The notes under the pieces were generated by a model that was not told the DNA's origin, ran no database searches, and saw only the letters and a list, made by a program, of their open reading frames with translations. Below are positions 1 to 8,913 of a stretch of 64,000 nucleotides of DNA, in pieces. The stretch is taken from the NCBI GenBank assembly GCA_963210315.1, contig OY723238.1, forward strand, positions 2,418,001 through 2,482,000. Direction: 5' to 3'. Source of the DNA: Rhynchopus euleeides. Its lineage: Eukaryota; Euglenozoa; Diplonemea; Diplonemida; Diplonemidae. Every line of letters starts with the position of its first letter. Positions within the stretch are counted from its first letter, which is position 1. The position numbers and the translations under genes are program-made.

Positions 1-441
1 ACGAGGATCTTCACCGGGTCAGACGACGAGACCATCCGTGTGTATGACATCAGCACCCTCACCCACACCGACACCCTGTCTGATCACACAGACTCTGTGT
101 ACCACATCGCCCTGACGAACGACGAGCAGCAACTGGTGTCGTGCTCCAATGACGAGTCATTGAAGGTGTGGTGCACAACCACCCTCACCTGCATCCGTTC
201 TGTGGTCCTGTCTGATAGCCCTTCCCTGCTTGCCGTGTCACAGCCAGGTGATGTTGTGGCAATGTCCTTTGGAGATCGCACCAAGTTGTACAGCCTCAGC
301 AACTTGGAGTGCTTGGGACAAGTGGAGTCAACGGGTGCCGGAGTTGCACTCAGCCCGTGTGGGAGGTGGGTCTTCACATCAAGCAACTCTTCTGTGAATG
401 TGCGTGCTGTGTGTGACGTTCCGTGTGAGGGCAGCACTTAG
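1..441 (+). CDS. Ubl-WD40 family member A, C-terminal part only
   Basis: This is the 3' end of a gene that begins before the window. It reads in frame 1 to a TAG at 439-441 and covers blades 4 (partial) to 7 of the seven-blade WD40 propeller seen complete in the copy at 755-1897. Blade hallmarks are visible: IRVYD, LKVW, and the ending CEGST. Scaffold residues and the C-terminus are the same as in copy B, while short clusters differ: DHTDSVY against EHTGGVN, SNDES against SADKS, VLSDSPS against TFSATPS. WD40 propellers are protein-binding platforms; the partner is unknown. The 167 bp after the stop are almost identical to those of the other copies. The upstream part cannot be judged. Confidence 0.9.
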   Translation, partial: TRIFTGSDDETIRVYDISTLTHTDTLSDHTDSVYHIALTNDEQQLVSCSNDESLKVWCTTTLTCIRSVVLSDSPSLLAVSQPGDVVAMSFGDRTKLYSLSNLECLGQVESTGAGVALSPCGRWVFTSSNSSVNVRAVCDVPCEGST

Positions 442-754
442 GCAACCTCTTCTGCTTGTGTGCTTGCGGTGCACTGCCTTGCTCGTTGCCTCCCAGCACA
501 GCACCTCCTGACCCTGCTGGTTGGAGGCAGCGTGCACTGCATCTGAGGTGCGACTGCTCAGGATGACACAGTGCTTCCAGACAGCCTCTGCCCCCACCCT
601 CCCAAGCCCCTCCAACCACTCTGTCCCTTGATCCTTTCTGGACGCTACTTTTTGCTCTTCCGCATTCCCATTGTTGGCCGACCAACACACCACCTTCAAC
701 CGTCAGAATCCCACCTCTGTGCGTGAGGACCGTGCGGTATAGGGGAGGGGAAGG
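442..754. other. Intergenic: conserved WD40 3' flank, then 5' flank of copy B
   Basis: Bases 442-608 are the family-wide 3' flank, also found after copies B, C, D, F and G with only a few differences; it is probably the shared 3' untranslated region. From 609 to about 650 the sequence continues to match the flank of copy G at 50882-50930. Just before the copy B start codon, GTGCGTGAGGACCGT recurs upstream of copies C and D and, with one change, copy E. No other gene is visible. Confidence 0.7.
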
Positions 755-1897
755 ATGGAAGTGTCAGTGCGTCATGTGGAGAGCGGGCGGAGCTGTGTCG
801 TCGGTGTTGCGGATGGCGGGACCGTGCTCAGCCTGAAGGCGGATGCGGTCAAGGAGATGTTCGCGGGTTCCATCAACGCAGACCGCGTGTCTGCAGGGCT
901 GGCGGCACGCATCGAAGGGTGTGACGAGGACCTGGACGATGCAGAGTGCGTTGCCAACACGGGTCTCGAGGTTGGGGATCCTGTCCAGCTCGTCCGCAGG
1001 TGGCCACACGTCAACGCTCCTGCTGTCTACAACAAGGGGTATGGCACTAGCCAGGTCCACCATGTCACACTGTCGAGGTGTGGCACCCTGTGTTCAGTGG
1101 GGTACGGCAAAGGACACATCACTGTGTTTGACACCACGACTGCTGAGGTGGTGGCGGACCTCACAGATGGGGATGGCGTCATTCACTACACTGCATTCTC
1201 AGTCTGTGGGACGTGGCTGGCAACGTGCTCATATGACAGCACCATCCGCGTGTGGCTGACAGCAACGTGGGAACAGGTGTGGTGTCTGGAGGAGCACAGC
1301 ACAGCGGTGTTGAGTGCCGAGTGGACACACTGTGGACGTCTCGTGTCGGGTGACTTTGATGGGAAGGTGTGTGTGTGGGACTTGGAGGGCACACCAAGTG
1401 CCACAGTGCTGGAGGGGCACACCGACTATGTTTATGCGATTGCAGTGTCAACTGCGAGGATCTTCACCGGGTCAGACGACGAGACCATCCGTGTGTATGA
1501 CATCAGCACCCTCACCCACACCGACACCCTGTCTGAGCACACAGGTGGTGTGAATCACATCGCCCTGACTCAGGACGAGCAGCACCTGGTGTCGTGCTCT
1601 GCTGACAAGTCACTGAAGGTGTGGTGCACAACCACCCTCACCTGCATCCGTACTGTCACCTTCTCTGCTACCCCGTCCCTGCTTGCTGTGTCACAGCCAG
1701 GTGATGTTGTGGCAGTGCATTTTGGAGGTCGCACCAACAAGTTGTACAGCCTCAGCACCTTGGAGTGCTTGGGACAAGTGGAGTCAAGGGGTGCCAGTGT
1801 TGCACTCAGCCCGTGTGGGAGGTGGGTCTTCACATCAAGCAACTCTTCTGTGAATGTGCGTGCTGTGTGTGACGTTCCGTGTGAGGGCAGCACTTAG
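755..1897 (+). CDS. Ubl-WD40 family member B (380 aa)
   Basis: A complete intronless gene. Residues 1-81 look like a ubiquitin-type beta-grasp domain: a beta hairpin (MEVSVRHV and SCVVGVADGG), a helix (LSLKADAVKEMF), then a strand and a final LEVGDPVQLV strand, in ubiquitin order and length. Residues about 88-380 form seven WD40 blades, with strand-D signatures TVFD, IRVW, VCVWD, IRVYD and LKVW, then degenerate blades 6 and 7. GH or EH dipeptides precede several blades. The start is the ATG shared with all paralogues. Compared with them, change is concentrated at residues 93-104, 138-146, 182-189, 223-228, 241-243, 263-267, 283-285, 302-309, 322-328 and 345-348. No catalytic motif is seen. 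The likely role is binding or recognition (inference). Confidence 0.93.
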   Translation: MEVSVRHVESGRSCVVGVADGGTVLSLKADAVKEMFAGSINADRVSAGLAARIEGCDEDLDDAECVANTGLEVGDPVQLVRRWPHVNAPAVYNKGYGTSQVHHVTLSRCGTLCSVGYGKGHITVFDTTTAEVVADLTDGDGVIHYTAFSVCGTWLATCSYDSTIRVWLTATWEQVWCLEEHSTAVLSAEWTHCGRLVSGDFDGKVCVWDLEGTPSATVLEGHTDYVYAIAVSTARIFTGSDDETIRVYDISTLTHTDTLSEHTGGVNHIALTQDEQHLVSCSADKSLKVWCTTTLTCIRTVTFSATPSLLAVSQPGDVVAVHFGGRTNKLYSLSTLECLGQVESRGASVALSPCGRWVFTSSNSSVNVRAVCDVPCEGST

Positions 1898-2253
1898 GCA
1901 ACCTCTTCTGCTTGTGTGCTTGCGGTGCACTGCCTTGCTCGTTGCCTCCCAGCACAGCACCTCCTGACCCTGCTGGTTGGAGGCAGCGTGTACTGCATCT
2001 GAGGTGCGACTGCTCAGGATGACACAGTGCTTCCAGACAGCCTCTGCCCCCACCCTCCCAAGCACCCCCTATGCGTCATCTCACACGTGTGTGTCCTTGC
2101 TTGCCTATCATCATCCGTGTCAGAACCTATAGCACATCACCTAGCCACACTGCCCCTTGCCCTGTTGCGTACCCAGGCCCGTATATTCTGCTTTGTCACT
2201 TGTCAGTCCACACCCCCACCACAGGCTGTGTGCGAGGTCCGCAGCCTACCAAG
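1898..2253. other. Intergenic: WD40 3' flank and UTP23 5' region
   Basis: Bases 1898-2064 are the conserved WD40 3' flank. After that the sequence is unique. A run of CCACACCCCCACCACAG at about 2207-2223 ends in AG 31 bases before the UTP23 start codon, which would suit a trans-splice or 5' UTR intron acceptor, but this is not proven. The open frame continues upstream of 2254 without homology. Confidence 0.45.
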
Positions 2254-3783
2254 ATGAAGAAAAATGCAAAACACAAGAAGGAGCTCAAGAAGACGCTTGG
2301 GTTCTACAAGCTGCACTACGGGTTCAAGCCGCCTTACAACGTCATTGCGGACGCCGAGTTTCTTGTGGCATGCTCCGATGCCGGTATCGACCCTCGCCGG
2401 GAACTGCTGCTCGAGCTGGATGACAAACTGACCCCGATCGTGACACCCGAGATCCTCCGGGAGCTGAGGGAGCGCAAGGAGTGGAGTGCCGTGGACCACG
2501 CGAAGACGTTTTTCTACCTGAAGGAGAAGCAGAAGGAGGGGGCGGCGCCCCGCGAGAATGTCGCGCTCATCGCTGAGGAGCACTGGCAGGAGCGCGACCT
2601 GTCGCCCGCTGCCCTGTCCGTGAAGTGGCGCCTCGGGGCAACCAACGAGCCCCGTTATATGGTGGCAACAAACGACAAGCTGCTGAGGCGAGACCTTGGG
2701 AATATCCCCGGCGTACCCGTTCTGCACGTCGACAGCGAAAGAAAGTATGCCAATGCCCCAAGAGGCTGTGTGTTTTGGCACGCCATCAGGCAGGGGTGTG
2801 GGCACCGTTATTTTTCTTGCACCGAATGCTTCGCCACATGTTGCCTCCACCTCTCCGCACGGGAGAAGAGAAGGGAGGGGTGCGTTTTGTTGGGCCGCAT
2901 CCACCAGGGCATGGGCTGCGGTTCAAGCATTCGATGCAATTCTCTCAGCCCAAAGCCCGAGAGTATCTCGCCAGGAATCCGAATTGCCCGGCGCAAACCC
3001 CCCTTCACGCATGGCATGACTGCTGCCTCTGTGTGGTGGCAAAGGTCTCAACCATATCCTGCCAGGGGGTAGTACCCGAGGGGCGTTCAGATGTTGTTCG
3101 CCTGACACTGGTGGGACTATCCCACTTGCATTCGCCACCCCGTTCAGGAAAGTGTTGCTCATCCCAGCCGGCACGGTGTCAAAGCTGCAGGCCAAGAAGG
3201 AGGATTCGTCTCGGCTCACCCGGGAGAAGACGCGTGAGGACAAGGAGTTCTCAAAAACACTGCCAGAGGAAGAAGAAGTGCCGAAGGTATGGCAGTGCCC
3301 CTCGCCCCCCCCCTCTCTTTGACAGACAACTGCTACACACCCTCCCGTTGTGCATTGATCTGCCTTGTACAACATATCTGGTGTAGTGACTACAAAAACA
3401 TTGCGAGAAGGTGCTGGGAGATTTACTTTTCCATTCCCTCTCGACGATCAAACCCCCCCCCCTCTCTTTGTCGGTTCGGTTTTGTCGCCACAAAGCGCAA
3501 GCCGATCATGTGTCAGGAAGTCATTCTTTTTGGAACTGCTCTCCCACAGTTGCCAATAAAGCGAAAGGGGTACGATTTCGGCACACGCACCGTGTTTTGT
3601 AGCCTCATTCATTGCGATGAAGGAGGAAATGGAACGTGGAGAAAGTAGGTCCGATTTGGAGTATACAGTACGCGCAGTCCCCACCCTCCACTCCTGCAGG
3701 TGGCTGTGAACAAGAAGCGAAAACCGCAGGGGCCAAACTCGCTGTCCTGCAGGGGCAAGCTGCGAAGAACCGAAATTCGCTGA
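2254..3783 (+). CDS. UTP23: rRNA-processing protein UTP23 (PIN-like, SSU processome)
   Basis: A spliced gene of 237 aa. Exons are 2254-2744, 3148-3286 and 3700-3783; introns are GTATGC...TTCAG and GTATGG...TGCAG. The phases join exactly (a split Lys codon, then phase 0). The N-terminus has the UTP23/FCF1 start: basic KKELKKTLGFYK followed by GFKPPYNVIADAEF with the first PIN acidic position (D33). Near residue 135 comes YMVATND and IPGVPVLH, the end of the PIN fold. The C-terminus carries KPQGPNSLSC, the UTP23 GPNPLS-type motif. Family knowledge: UTP23 is a nucleolar factor for early 18S rRNA processing that binds near snR30/U17 snoRNA. The Cys-rich zinc-finger stretch usual in the middle of UTP23 is not evident (residues 88-125 lack Cys). 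FCF1 is excluded by the short N-terminus and the C-terminal motif. Confidence 0.88.
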
Positions 3784-4536
3784 TGTGCGAGCGCGTGCAG
3801 GTTGCCCTGTGGGGGGGGAGGGGGGGCGGTTGGTCTGCAATTCGCGTCGCTGCGCCCACTGTTCCGTTTCTATCCTGTGGGCGGTGCGGCTGCTGTTGGG
3901 CGTTGGTTCTGTCAAAGCGCTATCTGCAAACTATGTTTGCAAACAGCGCTGCCTCGGGAGGGGGCTTTGGGTCCAGGCAGGCGCGCTGGTTGGCGCGCTG
4001 GTTGTTTTGTCGGTTGGAGCAACGCAAACGCGGCTGATATGCCGCAAGTCCAAATTAGCTCAGTGTATCATCTCAGTCTTCGGGTCTCGTTGCGGGGGGT
4101 GGGGTGGGGTCAGTGGTTTGCCGCTGGGTCGGCAGCGGCCGATCCGTGTGGTCGCGCGTCGCATCATGGCACAGCACTAGGATACGAAGAATGCCCACTG
4201 GCGGCACAGGTCACAATGCGCACAACGCTTGAGTCTCGACAGTCGATGGGGTGTGGCTCTTTGCCACCGCTTTGTGAGGGGGCGAAAGGGGAGGTCATGG
4301 CGGAGGCCTTGCGAACGAAGCCATCTCAGCTTTCTCAGCACTTTTATTTGCCTCCTCGTCTTGGCGCCGTGTTTCGCCTGTGGCCCCTGCCCCCCCCCCC
4401 CCCCCCCCCCCCCCCAACCCCCACCCCCAACCCTCTCATGCCAGAGACGAAGGCCATCCCCCCTGCACCGTGTTAAGGTCAGGCAGCCTTGCCCCTACCA
4501 CCCAGCTGCAGGTCCCAGGAACGCGGCGGTCACAAC
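3784..4536. other. Intergenic spacer
   Basis: No gene seen. It contains a G tract near 3812-3830 and a long C tract at 4389-4416. The last 60 bases before the next start codon hold two pyrimidine-AG sites (TTAAGGTCAG near 4480 and CCAGCTGCAG near 4510) that could serve as splice acceptors for the 5' UTR. Confidence 0.4.
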
Positions 4537-6245
4537 ATGTCTGAGGGCGCGGATAGCGGGTTTCTGGGTGGCCTGCTGCAGCACGACTCTGTGAAGGGCG
4601 TCGTCGCGTTGGTGGAAGCGAACAAGCCTGCAGCGGCGGCGGCCGCCGCGGCAGTTGTTCTCACAACAGGCTGCCTGTGCCTCCGGTATGGAATGAGGGG
4701 ACCCCGCGCGAAGCCACGCCAGGGTTTCCCACCACCACCCCTGCAACAGGGCTCCTGTCAGTGTCAAAAATACAGGAGGCAGCGCTTGGGCAACAAATTC
4801 AACCTCCTCATACAGGCTGCGGAGTTGCTTTTGTTTTGCCCGGATTTGGCGCACAAACATTTTGATTGGCGGCACACAATCAGCCTTATATTTATGTTTC
4901 TTTTGCCTCCTCCCCACGACCTTCAAGCCCCCCCCCCCCCCCCCCGCCCGCCCCATTGAGTCTGCGCAGTGCGCTGCCTATTAATCCACACCCACACCCA
5001 CACCCCATCTGTACAGCGGCGGCGGCGCGCCTGCCGAGGAGCCTGTCGAGGAGGAGGAGGAGGTGGTGCCCAAGTCGGACCCTGTGGAGGAGGATGAGGA
5101 GGAGCAGGCAGAGATCGTGGGGACAGTGGAGCTGACCGCCGTGGAGTACAGCATGAAGGACCACCCCGTCGTGCTGGAGGAGGTTGTGGACGCGAAGGGG
5201 CGCCGCCTCATCGTAGCCTCGGAGCACAACGAAGTGCCCCTGGGGGTGAAGGTGGACAGCTTAAACGGGGACCTCATCCACACCTGCGACGAGGCGAGGC
5301 GCGCTGTCGCGCGTCTCCCCGTGGCGGCGTCGCACACCCTCACACTCGGGTCTGTCACCCTCACGCTGGAGCCGGTCGAGCCGTCTGACGACTATGAGAA
5401 GAAGGCATCGCCCATTCTGATGAAGCCTGAGGAGCGCAAAGACATGTTCAAGACCCTGAAGCATGAAGACGAGGTTGCAGTGACGGTGTCGCCGCCCGCC
5501 GAAGGTCTGGAGCCCGTGGGCGTCCCCCCGGTGACGATCAGCGGGATTGACGCGGCTGACGACAGCGCCCCGGCACCCACGCCGCCCACGCCGCCCGCTC
5601 ACGACGAGGAGGCAGTGGAGAAGGAGGAGGAGCACCATGCGACGCCGCCCAGGGCCGTGCCCCACAAGGTGACGAAAGCCTCCCCGACTGACAAGAAGCC
5701 TGTGAAGAAAGTTGTGGTATGGTTCAGGGGGAGGGTGGGGGGTGGGCGCTATGAAATGCTATTTTTTTTCACACACAACAAGAAGCTTGTCACAGTGAAA
5801 AAAAAAGATATGTTGGCAAGGCGCTTCTGGGTGACAAAGGAACAAAAAAGGATTGCCGGGTTTCTTTTGTTTTGTTTGTGCAACCTTCTGGTCACCTGCA
5901 CGTTGGGGCGTGGAGTGTAGGTGAACAAAACATTGCTCCCACTGCAACCTTTTTCGATCTGAACGCTTTCCGTGAGCACGGTGCGTTTGTCACAAAACAC
6001 AATCTACCCTTGCCTTGTGGCTGTGGCTGTGCGGCACACACCAACCTTCATCAGGCAAAACACGTCCTGAGGTTTGTTTCACACCCAGGTCTGACGCACA
6101 CACAAAAGAGTTCTTTCGAGGGTTATTTTCAGCAATTTTGTATATGCTGTACCGCCCCACCCACACCACCCACCCCTCGTGCCAACACATGCATGCATCC
6201 ATCCCACACACATCTCAGAAACGCGTTGTGAAGAAGACTAAGTAA
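4537..6245 (+). CDS. Single-pass membrane protein with PDZ-like domain (291 aa)
   Basis: A spliced gene: exons 4537-4685, 5017-5716 and 6219-6245; both introns start GTATGG and end TACAG or CTCAG, and the reading frame is kept (phase 2, then 0). Residues about 28-48 (Ala-rich, then VVLTTGCLCL) form one hydrophobic segment, so the protein is probably membrane-anchored with a short N-terminus. An acidic linker (EEEEE, then EEDEEEQ) follows. Residues about 80-170 have alternating strands with LGVKVDSLNG followed by a helix and a terminal LGSVTLTLEP, resembling a PDZ domain with its NG turn. The rest is Pro/Glu-rich and ends in basic KRVVKKTK. No name could be assigned. The PDZ call is by pattern only and is the weakest point; the exon structure is firm. 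Confidence 0.72.
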
Positions 6246-6924
6246 TCCTGGGCAGCTCTCACAAAAAGGAAACATCGGCGATGTTTCATCAGTGGTGCCA
6301 GTGTTGCTCTCTTCTGTGCGGCTCTTGCAACCTGAGGACGAGTAACCGGGTTGGGATATGGTTGGGCAGAGCGGGGGCGGGGTGGGTACGGTGTGTCTGT
6401 GTAGAAGAGTGGAGGGGACGCGCCAAAAGAGCGGGTTCGCTTGATGCGTTCGACACGGCTGCAAAACAGATCCACGTGGCGTGGTGTGTCCCCAGTCTTG
6501 TGGGAGGTGCACTGGAGGCCACATGACAGGGCAGGGCGAGCTGTGGGCCTCTGCACCCCTCACAGAGAAAACGATTGGGGGTTACACTTCGGAGTCCGGA
6601 GCAACCCAATGCGGCCTTGCTAAAGCAAAAAAATCCAAAATCCCCCCCCCCCCCCTCCCCCCCTTAACGTGCGTGTTGGGCAAAGAGAGCGGGATGTGGG
6701 AGGTGGTGGTGGCGGCGGTGGTGGCGGGCGGTGGGGAGATGGCTAAGAATAACCGGGGGAGGTGGGGGGGAAATGGGGGGGGGCGAGCGGCACCTGAAGG
6801 TGCGGCAAAAAAATTTGGGGGAGGGGGGGGGGGGGGTGCAAAAGCGATGCCCCGTAAGCCTCCGCCCCCCGCCCCTACCCACCCCACTGTCCCACCCATC
6901 CATGCTCACCCCCTCTTTTTTCTC
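6246..6924. other. Intergenic spacer with C- and G-tracts
   Basis: No gene recognised. C tracts lie at about 6642-6662 and a G tract at about 6822-6836. The right end abuts the target duplication of the hAT element starting at 6933. Confidence 0.4.
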
Positions 6925-7103
6925 TTTCTCTCCAGTGTTCCCGCTAAGGCCGATGGGCCGGTCATTTTTGTTTTTGGGATTTTCGGATTTTTTTTCCCCT
7001 TCCCGTTCAGTGAAAATTTTTCTCGGGCGCGCTTCGCGCGCCCGAGACTACGCGGGAGATGGCCAGTCTCGCAAGAAGGACTTGCGAGACAGGCACACGC
7101 GAC

Positions 7104-7161
7104 AGGGGGGGTCTGGGGGGCGGAGCCCCCCAGCCGCCGGAGGCCACGGTAGTGAGCATTC
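7104..7161 (+). repeat. G-rich palindromic module, first of eight copies
   Basis: The core GGTCTGGGGGGCGGAGCCCC is followed by CCCAGCCGCCGGAGGCC, then ACGGTAGTGAACAT. GGGGGGC and GCCCCCC can pair with a GA-centred loop. Further copies lie at about 7241-7294, 7955-8012, 13919-13976, 17605-17662 (opposite strand), 23212-23270, 28267-28324 and 28502-28560. Five are inside hAT copies; the others stand alone behind an ACAGG-like junction, so the module may have moved by itself or be the remnant of deleted elements. Confidence 0.8.
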
Positions 7162-7526
7162 GTTCTGCAGGGCGACAGATTTTGGGCGAGATAGGCTGCT
7201 TCCATCTTCCTGGGCGGCTTTCGAATCTAGATTCCACAGGAGGGGGTCTGGGGGGCGGAGCCCCCTAGCCGCCGGAGGCCACGGTAGTGAACATTTGTTC
7301 CTTGCACATCCCATCATTGCCCGCCTCTTTTTGAGATTCGCTTTGTGGGTTCACCTGCATCTTGAAGTCGCAGCTCTTCCCACAAGAGGGATGTTCCTCC
7401 GACATGGGTTGTGAGCATGCCAGGCCTGGTGCCAGCTGCAGTGGATGTCCAGTAATCTCCGATATTTTCCTGCAGCTGCTACGCGAGGACACCTGAAGTA
7501 TCACAAAAGCTCTGTATTGTTTCAGT

Positions 7527-7579
7527 GGCCAGTCAGGTTTGTAGTGGGGGCTTCGCCCCCACCACAAACCTGACTGGCC
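7527..7579. repeat. 53-nt hairpin in outer hAT
   Basis: A 25-nt arm beginning GGCCAGTCAGGTTTGT is repeated in inverted form with one mismatch around a TTC loop; the top of the stem is GTGGGGGC/GCCCCCAC. It could form a stable cruciform or RNA stem-loop. It lies near the subterminal part of the element. Confidence 0.85.
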
Positions 7580-7609
7580 CACCTGCCCAGGACCCACCAG
7601 TCAGATATG

Positions 7610-7697
7610 AACGGTCATATATGACCGACCCCCCCTCCGGTCATATATGACCGGCACGTTTTTCGGACCCCTTTTTTTTGGTCATATATGACCGGTT
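7610..7697. repeat. Three CGGTCATATATGACCG palindromes
   Basis: Near-perfect palindromes around TCATATATGA occur at about 7613-7627, 7639-7654 and 7680-7694, just inside the right end of the outer hAT. Repeated subterminal motifs of this kind are often transposase binding sites in hAT elements (inference here). Confidence 0.75.
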
Positions 7698-7720
7698 TTT
7701 TTCTTAGCGGGAGCACTGTT

Positions 7721-8899
7721 CAGGGTATAAGATAGACTTTTTTTCTGGCGCCGTTTTCCGGTTTTTCTGGTTTTGAAAATTTTTCGCGCGCGCCTTCGGC
7801 GCGCGCGACCCGCGCAAACCCTCCCAGAATCTGAGAGGGCCCGGTGCCTGCGCGCGTCCTGTCGTACTGAGGCTGCTTGGTGGGGCAGGCGCAGCAGCTG
7901 CTTTGAAAGTTTGGACTCTCGGCCAAAAAAGGTCTGGTGCAATGTTTTTACGCAGGGGGGGTCTGGGGGGCGGAGCCCCCCAGCCGCCGGAGGCCACGGT
8001 AGTGAACATCTGTTCCCTACAGTCTGGATTTGCTTGTAAGTAGGAAGGCTTCGCTGTATCGCAGCCCGGCCAGCAGGAGATCACTGGTCCTTGAGGGTTC
8101 AACCTTCAGGGTGGGGGAGGACGGGGGAGCGACCACTCGTGATAGGTGTGCGTTGTGGGTGGAGTGGGTGCACGACAGAATGGCCAAAGGGTCCACGAGA
8201 TCTCTGCACACATTCCGTTGTCGAGGAGATGGGCACCTAGCTGTGACGACAGGCAACAAACAAATCTCATCTGTTAGTTGCCCCCAATAGGCTTGGCGAC
8301 CTTCAAGACTGCTTGAAAGTCGTTCGTGTTCTCGTCTCAGCCCTCCAGACAAGCAGATCTGTCTCGAGTTGGTGGGCTGTCGCCATGTATTCGATGGCAC
8401 CGAGTGACGCTGCACAGAGGCAGACGACACGGTGAACTCCAGCGGAGGTTACCCTACCTCCGCTGGAGTACACCGTGTGTCTCCCATGAGTCTCAACTAG
8501 CGGGAGTCTTAGCGTAAATTAGCTGGAAAATAGACTCCCGTCTCCAGTACAGACTGCAGTCTTAGACTCCCTCTTAGACATGGTGGCTGGAGTCCACCAT
8601 GTGTGCACCTTCAAAACAGAAGAGACCTGCATGACGAGGGCATCACCACCCACCGGGCCACCCGCTAGGTCCATTTTTTCTTCTCCGCTTCTCTGCCTTC
8701 TTTGGACTATTTGAGCTCTGTGCGGATCACGATGGGGTCACTTTCTATTTTTTTATGGCGTTTTTTCTGACTGTTTTACTGTCCCAAAGTCACAAAAAAA
8801 CGCCGAAAATGAGATCGACCTTTTTTTTTTTTTCAGAAAACCGGGAACCGGGAAACCCTGGTTTTGAAAACCGGAAAACCAGACCTATCTTATCCCCTG
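7721..8899 (+). mobile_element. Inner hAT-type element, 1179 bp
   Basis: Termini are CAGGGTATAAGATAG (left) and, inverted, CAGGGGATAAGATAG (right). The exact 8-bp target duplication GCACTGTT lies at 7713-7720 and 8900-8907. It carries one G-rich module, a GCGCGCGCCTTCGGCGCGCGCG hairpin at about 7785 and no transposase. An inverted, shorter relative is at 16928-17898 and lacks about 205 bp found here at roughly 8346-8549. Confidence 0.9.
8427..8478. repeat. 52-nt hairpin inside inner hAT
   Basis: Arms of 23 nt start with ACACGGTG and include ACTCCAGCGGAGGT, paired around a TACCCT loop with one mismatch. It lies within the segment absent from the sister copy, so that segment is probably a small fold-back insertion or a deletion in the sister. 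Confidence 0.82.
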
Positions 8900-8913
8900 G
8901 CACTGTTTCTCTC

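Larger units (their letters stand above)
6933..8905 (+). mobile_element. Outer hAT-type element, interrupted by a second hAT
   Basis: The left terminus is CAGTGTTCCCGCTAAG at 6933. The right terminus reads, on the opposite strand, CAGTGCTCCCGCTAAG and is split by the inner element: it is present at 7713-7718 and completed again at 8900-8905. The 8-bp target duplication TTTCTCTC is exact (6925-6932 and 8906-8913). An 8-bp duplication and CAG termini are the hallmarks of hAT transposons. No transposase is encoded, so it is non-autonomous. It contains two copies of the G-rich module (about 7104 and 7241), a stem-loop of the form CTCGGGCGCGC/GCGCGCCCGAG at about 7021-7048, a 53-nt hairpin and three CGGTCATATATGACCG palindromes. 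Confidence 0.88.
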
